From positions 1,860,001-1,924,000 of the forward strand of contig CM031563.1 of assembly GCA_018466975.1 (NCBI GenBank): DNA of 64,000 nucleotides, read 5' to 3'. Below are positions 57,021 to 64,000 of this stretch, one piece after another; position 1 is the first letter of the stretch, and each line of letters begins with the position of its first letter. Source of the stretch: Sparassis latifolia. Lineage: Eukaryota; Basidiomycota; Agaricomycetes; Polyporales; Sparassidaceae. A program made the position numbers and the translations under genes. The notes beneath the pieces are model-generated. The model saw only the letters and a program-made list of their open reading frames with translations. It was not told where the DNA came from and searched no databases.

Positions 57021-57959
57021 AATGTCGACCAGCGCTGATAATACGAGCAATAGCAATGCTTACGGATCCCGCTCCTGAAGGAAGACAATTGGCTCCGTGG
57101 AGCGCGCGTCGAGGCCATCCTTAATGATAAGGGTCTCCAGGAGTATGTGACCGGAAAGACACGAAGCCGCAGCCGAGTAATGACCCGGCCAATAGGGCAG
57201 CGAGAGGCGGAGATTAGCGCCTGGGGAGAGAAGGACCTCAAGGCCCAGAGCGTGGTTGTGCTATCGCTGGGAGATTCCCAGATGGTGCACATCGCTGGAG
57301 CCGAGACGGCACGGGCCATGTGGGAGCAGCCGCACAGTCAAGGAACAGCGTGGACAGCATGGAATTCTCGCTGTGCGGCGTTTTACCGGATGCAAGCCAA
57401 AGAAGAAGATAATATCTCCAGTCACATTACACAGCTACGACAGATCCAGGAACAACTCCACCTAATGGGGAAGGTTGTTTCTGGCGAAGATTTCCGGCTC
57501 ATTCTGGCTACCTCATTACCGGAGAGCTGGGACTCTTTCCTCAGCTCTTACTTTGGCGCCGTGGGCGGCAATGTTGGCGCCGAAGGTGCTGACAACGTGC
57601 GCCCTCAGCTTACATCACAAGAATTGATTGCCATCATTCTTGATGAAAATAGGCGAAGGCACGAGCGTGGCGAGCGCGGTCAATCCTCGGACCAAGCCAT
57701 GGTTGCCAAAGGAAAGAAGCGCCCCTTTGGGGAATACAAAAAATGTTCGATCTGCGGAAAGCCGGGACATCTTGGTAACGAGTGTCGGCACCGCGACAAG
57801 GTCAAATGTATGAATTGCGGAAAATTCGGGCATAAGGCCACGGATTGTTGGGCTAAAGGCGGCGGCAAAGCCGGACAGGGCCCGCCGATGAAAGCGGCAA
57901 AAGGCGGGCGATGCTTACGAGCGTCGCGGTCGAATCGAAAGAGGATGAGGCAAAAATAG
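57021..57959 (+). pseudogene. Copia gag with two zinc knuckles, frameshifted near the start
   Basis: ATG at 57021 gives MSTSADNTSNSNAYGS, then the frame shifts within about 60 bp. From 57147 the frame is open to 57957. Two CCHC knuckles near 57748 and 57808 read CSICGKPGHLGNEC and CMNCGKFGHKATDC with normal C-x2-C-x4-H-x4-C spacing. Gag would form the particle and bind RNA. Confidence 0.9.
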
Positions 57960-60900
57960 CCTACAATAATGATAGCGACACTGTATCTCTCGGATCTGAT
58001 GGCGAAATCGCTTCTTTCTATGAGTGGTTTGCCGACTCCGGGACAACTTCGCACATTACAAATCGTCGTGAAGTCTTCGCGACCTATCAGGCGCTCGAAG
58101 ATCACGTGATCACGGGCATCGGACCGCAACCAACGCAGGCATTGGGCGCGGTGCGGTCGATGTCGAGTAAAGTAGGAGACCGGAAAGTGAAATTCCGTCT
58201 CCACAGTGTACTGTATCGCCGACAGCACCCAATAGCCTCCTCTCCATCACGCGTTTGGACGATGCGGGAGGAAGAGTACTTATGGGTAATAGTCGTGCAA
58301 TACTAATAGATAAAAATAAACACACTCTTGCTATAGGCAAGAAAAATGGACGACTATATTCATTGAAATTGCGTCCAATAGTTCCACAACCTGCGCGAAC
58401 CTATACTGCTAAGGAATACGGCCCGCATACCTGGGAAGAGTGGCACAAGATCTATGGCCATATCGGGAACCCAGCGCTTATGCGATTATATCGCGAAGGG
58501 CTTGTTGATGGCCTAGAAATCTCGCCAAGCCCAGATGAAATTAATTGCGAGGCGTGCATCCAAGCAAAGGCAACGTGGAAGCCATTTCCCAAAGAGACGG
58601 ACGAATGCAGCAAGGTACCCGGAGAATTAACACACACAGATGTGTGGGGACCTGCGCAGACAGCCGCTCTACAAGGGTGGAAATATTTTATTACATTTAC
58701 CGATGATTACAGTCGTCGAAGTACAGTACTATTTATGAGGCATAAAGATGAAGTAACTGAAAAGGTAAAGAATTATATTACCTATATCGAGCGCAAGTTT
58801 GGAAATAAACCCTTGCGACTCAGGCTCGACAACGGTCGAGAATATATGAACACCGAATTAATTAACTGGTGTCAAATGAAAGGGATCGAGATGGGTCCGA
58901 CTGCGCCGTACTCACCATCCCAGAATGGAGTCTCTGAGAGATTGAATCGCACACTGCTTGGACTAGCGCGCGCGATGATCTATACGAGAGATCTACCTCG
59001 TTATCTTTGGGCTGAAGTGATTGCTCACGCAGTCTATATTAAAAATAGATCGCCTACCCAGGCGTTAAATGGGGCAACTCCCGAAGAAAAATGGAATGGG
59101 ACGAAACCAAACATCTCGTACCTACAAGAATTCGGTTCCCCCGTATGGGTCCTCACGGAGGACGCAACACTATCAAAGCTAGCGCCCCGTGCCAACAAGT
59201 ATATTTTTGTTAGATACATGGACGGACCCAAAGCCATCAAATATTATGATGCACATACGCGCCAGATTAAAATCTCGCGTAATTTCCAATTTTCTTCGAA
59301 TTCCCCGGACCATTTGCCCGGCAACGCGCCTCACGTGCCACAAGAGCAAATAGGATCTGACGTACCTATCCTCACAGCACAGCGTGAGGGGGAGCAAAAT
59401 ATATTTCCAGGCACTTTACCTAGCAATGCGTCAGGCGTGCGCATGCGGAAAGAAGACCGAAGTCCCAAACCTCACAGCGACCGCAGGCGTGCGGCGCGAG
59501 GGAGTTAGAAACTTCCGCGCCACAGTCACCTGCCAAAAATCGCGGCGCAGACAGGATAATGATCCTGATCAGCGCGAGGAAAGCGGGGCGGACGCGCAAG
59601 CCAGCCCAGGCGAACCAGAAGAAAGACAGTTCGGCATGATTACCGTCTAATGCACGACCCAGAGGCAGGCGAAGATCTGGATAATGATCCAGATAAATCA
59701 AATGCCGAATTAGTCTATATTGCGATGGCGCCCACGGAAATGCGGATGCGGATGAGCCAAAGGCGCTCAGTGATGCCAAGAGATCACTCGAGTGGCCCAA
59801 ATGGGAACAGGCAGTCCAGGCGGAACTCAATCAACTACAGGGTATGGAGACTTGGGAGTTAGTGGAACCTCCCGAAGATCGAAAACCCGTAGGAAATAAA
59901 TGGGTTCTAGTTAAGAAAACAAACAAAGAGGGTGAAATAATCAAATACAAAGCCCGCCTGGTTGCGAAGGGATATTCTCAAATCCCAGGCATGGACTATA
60001 CCGAGACGTTCGCGCCCGTAGTCCGCCTCGAAACCATTCGAGCTATCCTCGGGCTAGCTGCAATCTTAGATTGGGAGATCGGACAGATGGACGTGAAAGG
60101 CGCCTATCTCAATGGAACTCTCAAAGAAGAAGTGTATATGCGGCAACCCGAAGGATACAGCGATGGAACATACCGCATATGTAAATTAAAGAAAACCCTC
60201 TACGGGCTAAAGCAGTCTGGCCGAGAATGGAATATCGTGCTGAACCGCAAGTTACTAGATGCGGGATTCAAGCGCCTATTCTCGGATCCATGTGCGTACA
60301 TTCGGATCAAAGGTGATAAGATAGAAATCGTCACCGTTTGGGTAGACGACCTATTAATATTCACCAATGATTGCGCACTGATGGACCAATTGAAGAGGGA
60401 ACTCCGAAATATGTTGAAGTTACCGACCTTGGCGAACCCGAAAAATTGTGGGGATAGAAATTGAGAGAGACCGTTCAAAGCGGACAATCAAAATCTCTCA
60501 GACAAAATATATTGAGTCTATCCTACACAAGAATGGGCTTCTGACGCCAACACGGTCGGGATGCCTCTTGATCCAAATACAGTGCTTGAAAAGAAGAACC
60601 CGAAACTGATGGCGAATGCGACCGAGACAGCGGATATGCATCGCTCGTCGGATCACTGATATGCGCGGCAATTGCCACGAGACCAGACATTGCTCACGCC
60701 ATGCAACGGCTTAGCTCATTTACTGCCAATCCCGGAATGGCTCATTGGACTGCTGCTAAACACGTCCTCCGCTATCTATCCGGAACGCGAGAACTTGGAA
60801 TAATCTACGGGCCAATTGCAGATGTCAAGCCCGAAGATCAATCCATATTTGTGGGCTACTCAGATGCAGACTATGTGAACGATATCCGAGATCGCAAATC

Positions 60901-61316
60901 AATCTCGGGATATTTATTTAAATTAGGAAATGGCACGATCACGTGGAGCTCAAAGAAGCAAACCACGGTCGCGTCATCCACCACGGAAGCCGAATACATG
61001 GCATCCGCCGAAGCGGCAAAAGAAGCCGTGTGGCTCCGAACACTATTCAAAGAAATAGGTTTCGAGCAACAAGATCCTACAATTTTATTCGAGGATAATA
61101 CAGCGGCGATCTCAATTGCACGTGATCCCCAATTCCACGCGAAATCAAAACATTTTGATGTAAAGCATCATTATGTGCGCGAAAAATTGAGGGATAAATA
61201 TATTGATATCCACTACTGTCCCACGGAGGACATGATAGCGGATATCCTAACAAAATCACTCCCTAAGCCGAGGCACGAAGCTCACAAAGAAGCTCGGAAT
61301 GCCCATCGGCTTGAGG
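57911..61316 (+). pseudogene. Copia pol (protease, integrase, RT, RNase H), broken by frameshifts
   Basis: Protease DSGTTSHI is near 58036. A frame change follows at about 58250. Integrase at 58255-59508 has HKIYGH...CEAC zinc-binding residues, HTDVWG, RLDNGREY and GVSERLNRT (D-D-E triad kept). A stop at 59506 and frame changes precede RT at 59844-60464 with WVDDLLIF (usual Tyr-Val-Asp-Asp altered at Tyr) and QMDVKGAYLNG. Frameshifts near 60450-60700 precede RNase H at 60701 onward with GYSDADYVND, STTEAEYMA and FEDNTAA. The breaks are mainly indels. Confidence 0.92.
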
Positions 61317-61319
61317 AAG

Positions 61320-61554
61320 TGTTGGAAAGTAGCGCCCAAATTTCTGGAGCTCCAGAAATTGGGAGCGTAAGAACAGACAAGCCGAGGCATGATTACAAAG
61401 AAAGACAAAGAAGGAAATTTGCTTATATAAAGTGGAGCGTCTAGAACTGTATATATACAGGAATCTATTTTAGGACGCGTAATCACGCGCCCCGACGCAT
61501 CTTGACCTGCCATCACTACCTTCCTATTTGGGAACTAAGGCGCGATTTCTAACA
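61320..61554 (+). repeat. 3' LTR of the copia element
   Basis: 235 bp, four shorter than the 5' LTR because of small indels around 61361-61371 and 61478. Followed by the target duplication GTTAC (61555-61559). Confidence 0.95.
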
Positions 61555-61555
61555 G

Positions 61556-61731
61556 TTACAGCGGTACATGGGTGTTGGTGCGGTAAGTAGACCTAAATAC
61601 TTGTTTGTTATGGCGGCGCGGTGTTATTCTGCGGTAAGTGGGCATTTCGACGGCACGTGGGTTTTGGTGCAGTGAGTAGGCCCAAGTAGTTCTAATGTAG
61701 AGCACTTTGTACGTGTTGTACCGCTGTAATA
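61556..61731. repeat. Short inverted repeat next to the copia 3' end
   Basis: TTACAGCGGTACA at 61556 and TGTACCGCTGTAATA near 61718 are reverse complements, about 150 bp apart, with an internal direct repeat (GGTGTTGGTGCGGTAAGTAG and GGTTTTGGTGCAGTGAGTAG). It may be a small element into which the copia integrated. Confidence 0.55.
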
Positions 61732-62053
61732 TAATATGTTGACATAATTTGGAATACTTTGAGAGTTATGAAACCGATCCGAATGAATCGGTTTCGGTCT
61801 GTTTAGGACGGTCTGTGCCTACGTGCTACAAGTGCATAATAAATTTTGCAGGAAGTTATATGAGCTTCATAACCTGTAAAATGTTTCTAGAGTTTATAAC
61901 TGATTATGCCAGTTGGCAACTCTGCAATCTGACTCAGGATTACAATGCAATGTATTGCTTGGTGAAAAAATTGCACAAGTTACGTGGGATTACACCTTTA
62001 TAATCTCTTTGGAGAAAATTCCCGGTTTTGCTGATGACTTTGGGTCAACGAAG

Positions 62054-62500
62054 CATCAGCAAAAACGGGAAATTTTTATATAAGGTTACACCGATTACAT
62101 CGGGGTAGTAGGAGTTGTGTAAGTTACAACGGACTAGTAACGTTTACGCCGATTTGTAGTCAAAATAAAGGTAGTAGAGGTCTATAAAGAGGATTACATA
62201 GTACAGAAATTGATACACAAGTTACGATTAAAATATACATTGTGCGGAGAGTTGTCGCGCAATGTAACCCAAGGAAATGGTTGCTCACCGAGTTGTGAAG
62301 TCGGAAGAATTTCTAGACACCTACATAGGATGTTGTAAGGGGCGCCTGTTGGGCGCCTACTCGCGCTTTGCACAGAACGCGCTCCGAGTTTGCTCTTCCG
62401 TCGTTTCAGGCCCCCGAATACCGCACCAAATGCAAGTATTAACGCAGAGCTTTCGTCCAGGCCCTCACAGCGAAAAGATCCGAAGCCGTTTCGAGACAAT
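62054..62500. repeat. Second, truncated copy of the TIR element's left end
   Basis: Starts CATCAGCAAAAACGGGAAAT, 17 bp after the right end of the first element, in the same orientation. It follows the 55972-56395 sequence with scattered substitutions and a small insertion near 62325-62360. No right terminus is found downstream, so it is truncated. Confidence 0.75.
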
Positions 62501-62517
62501 ATTAGGGGGAGTCAAAG

Positions 62518-63100
62518 TTGGCGATTCTGGGGCGATTCAGAGTTTCTCCGAGCACCGATTCTGACGACGATTTTGCATCCAGAATCGACTCAGAATCAGA
62601 ATCGGACGTGAATCGCGTCGAATCGTCGAATCGCCTCTGGAGGCGCTTCTACCTCAGAATCGCCGATTCTCGCACCTCGATTCTTGTTCCTTTGTATCTA
62701 CTACTACAAAATTTGTAATCATTAGAAACAACTACTTATCCTCCATAGAATCCATAATAGATTCGTGCTCTGGTGATAATATATGGGCTGTGACCTTATT
62801 TTCGATAATTTTCCACATAATTCTCAGTACTTTCTGATTCAGAGGTTCTACGCCTTCCTTACTGTTCACTCATATTAACAGCATAGGGTGATAGCTTGTT
62901 GCACCCCTTAATAAAGAAGCTATGTCTGTCTATTTCCTCGACAGTACAGCACAGCAAAATCCTCACCGGGATCAGCACAAAATCGCGAGAAACACCTGCG
63001 AGGAATTGGGGTGGTCAAAATTGATAGGATTTTCACACGATTCAGTTCACCGAAATCGACTCAGAATCGCCACCAGAATCGTTCACAGAATCGTCAACTC
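62518..63100. repeat. GAATCG/CGATTC-rich clusters
   Basis: Hexamers GAATCG or CGATTC and close variants recur many times at about 62518-62695 and again at 63040-63100. The intervening 340 bp is AT-rich without a feature. No gene is seen. Confidence 0.6.
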
Positions 63101-63110
63101 TGACTACCAG

Positions 63111-63258
63111 CCACTCGCGCACCGCCTTGCAGGCGCGTATGTGCGCCGGCACATACAGCTGGAGCCACCTGACTTACACATGCCCAAGGACGACACGCTG
63201 TATTTAATCCCCCCGTGCGCTCGATCGTAGGCTGTGTATCCCTGCTGCAGGCGCGCTA
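63111..63258. repeat. 150-bp dispersed repeat, copy 2
   Basis: Almost identical to 48361-48510 in the same orientation (for example AGCTGGAGCC here, AGCTTGAGCC there), ending at CTGCAGGCGCGCT in both. The 14.7 kb separation with so few changes suggests a recent or active source. Confidence 0.85.
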
Positions 63259-63791
63259 GGCAAATTAGTCATTCCAAGGGTTTTCCCCGCCGAAGGCGGG
63301 CCGGAAAACGCCAAGGATTACTTGAGGCATCGGCCCAAAAGGTAGCAAGGATTTTGTCCAGCGCGTGGCACAGGCGCTGGCTCTTCCTTCGCCACTTGAG
63401 CCTGTGGCTTCGTGCTACTGATCGTAACTACATCTCCCTCTGTTTGGCTCTGTAACGGCCGGTGTGTAGACCGACATTTGTCGCGTAGAATAAGTTGAAC
63501 CTAGTGTTTGAACCACATTTCCTAATCAGGCTTCTAGGTAAGCTTTGATTGATGGCGCACCGACTCCGAGATCTCGTACGTAGAATGAAGAAGTTCAGGG
63601 CTTCGAATGGCAGGTCCTCGCGCTGCGTGGTTGCTCGAGCGTGCACAGGAATCTAAGTATCCCAACAGTATGTCTTGTCGTAGCTTACACAGGCACCCCT
63701 ATTCAATGATCGGGCTGCGTGCTCTCTCTCCTCACCGCCTCTCCTCTGATTCTCCCGACCGTCATCTCACTTAACTGGTTCCCTATTCAGC
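63259..63791. other. Intergenic upstream region, no gene seen
   Basis: Contains a hairpin-like CCCCGCCGAAGGCGGG at about 63287-63302. The final 100 bp before the next ATG are pyrimidine-rich (CTCTCTCCTCACCGCCTCTC near 63723), as in many basidiomycete promoters. Confidence 0.4.
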
Positions 63792-64000
63792 ATGCCATCC
63801 GACCTCGACCGTGTGTATCAAGAGGCCATCTTTTCCTTGGAGTGTCCAGAAGGTTGCTCTTTCGACAATCTGTTCTTTAAGTCAATTGGCGAGGACCACT
63901 CCTCTTGCTTCATGCACCTCGACCTTCCGCAGACCACTGTTCCCAAGGCCGGCAATGTCAAGATGTCCCCGACACTTTTTGAGGTTGTTGGTCAGATCGC
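63792..64000 (+). CDS. 5' part of an unrecognised gene, cut by the window end
   Basis: ATG at 63792 opens a frame with no stop to the window end (69 full codons): MPSDLDRVYQEAIFSLECPE at the start, then FDNLFFKSIGEDHSSCFMHL. Preceded by a pyrimidine-rich tract. No domain is recognisable in this part, and further exons would lie outside. Confidence 0.5.
   Translation, partial: MPSDLDRVYQEAIFSLECPEGCSFDNLFFKSIGEDHSSCFMHLDLPQTTVPKAGNVKMSPTLFEVVGQI

Larger units (their letters stand above)
56684..61554 (+). mobile_element. Ty1/copia retrotransposon, 4871 bp, inactive
   Basis: LTRs of 239 and 235 bp bound gag, protease, integrase, reverse transcriptase and RNase H in the copia order (integrase before RT). 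Perfect 5-bp target duplication GTTAC at 56679-56683 and 61555-61559. Frameshifts and stops separate the domains. It is inserted in the TIR element at 55972-62036. Confidence 0.96.
55972..62036. mobile_element. Older TIR element (about 1.2 kb) split by a copia retrotransposon
   Basis: The left end CATCAGCAAAAGCGGGAAAT and the reverse complement of the right end at 62036 (CATCAGCAAAACCGGGAATT) match closely, then both read GTTACACC-like sequence. Removing the copia element and one copy of its target site leaves about 1.19 kb. The first 430 bp are repeated at 62054-62500. No transposase is visible. A target duplication is not evident. Confidence 0.65.

Noticed and set aside
1..64000. tRNA, rRNA and CRISPR-like arrays
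   Set aside because: I looked for B-box-like GGTTCRANYCC patterns with cloverleaf context, rRNA-like blocks and regularly spaced short repeats, and found none convincing. CRISPR is not expected in a nuclear fungal genome.

Overview
This window is nuclear DNA from a filamentous basidiomycete, most likely an agaricomycete of the polypore type. The basis is short (47-80 nt) introns in nearly every gene, fungal house-keeping genes (cytosolic IleRS, the Ilv6 acetolactate synthase regulatory subunit, a PDK1/Pkh-type kinase, a Snu23/ZMAT2 splicing factor), a polyporopepsin-like aspartic protease relic, and chromovirus and copia retrotransposons. The order is inferred, not shown. All gene models below were spliced by hand; the intact ones close in frame.

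Layout. 0.8-4.4 kb: two minus-strand genes, an unrecognised putative mitochondrial protein (445 aa) and a FAD-dependent monooxygenase (410 aa). 4.8-9.6 kb: repeat and pseudogene territory with a 423-bp near-palindrome, a 347-bp MITE with 8-bp target duplications, a dead secreted aspartic protease carrying a 379-bp MITE, and a ribosomal protein uL11 (RPL12) pseudogene. 9.6-21.8 kb: a four-unit tandem array of a small secreted cysteine-containing protein; units 1 and 2 are intact, units 3 and 4 are dead. 22.3-27.1 kb: IleRS (12 exons) converging on ZMAT2.

27.1-43.0 kb is a nested transposon region. A 1.46-kb hAT-like non-autonomous element sits 70 bp upstream of the ZMAT2 start. An unrecognised 300-aa gene follows, whose second intron has been expanded to 9.05 kb by an 8965-bp Ty3/gypsy chromovirus with 247-bp LTRs and a perfect 5-bp target duplication. 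The gag of that element is itself interrupted by 3.1 kb containing an intron-bearing fragment of the NAT10/Kre33 RNA cytidine acetyltransferase gene. After it comes an AT-rich, almost CpG-free tract with a Tc1/mariner-type transposase decayed by CGA-to-TGA changes.

43.1-47.4 kb: ILV6 converging on the PDK1-like kinase. 47.4-50.4 kb: repeats and no confident gene. 50.5-54.1 kb: an intact 8-exon gene for a 1061-aa orphan protein with a conserved-looking C-terminal module, bracketed by roughly 0.5-kb direct repeats. 55.4-63.3 kb: repeats, with a 4871-bp copia element nested in an older TIR element. 63.8 kb to the end: the 5' part of an unrecognised gene.

Two signals recur. (1) The gypsy element and the Tc1 relic decayed largely by C-to-T/G-to-A transitions, many at CpG, consistent with methylation- or RIP-like mutation, whereas the copia element decayed mainly by indels. 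(2) Four of about 39 introns in the intact genes are best modelled as GC-AG introns, which is high.
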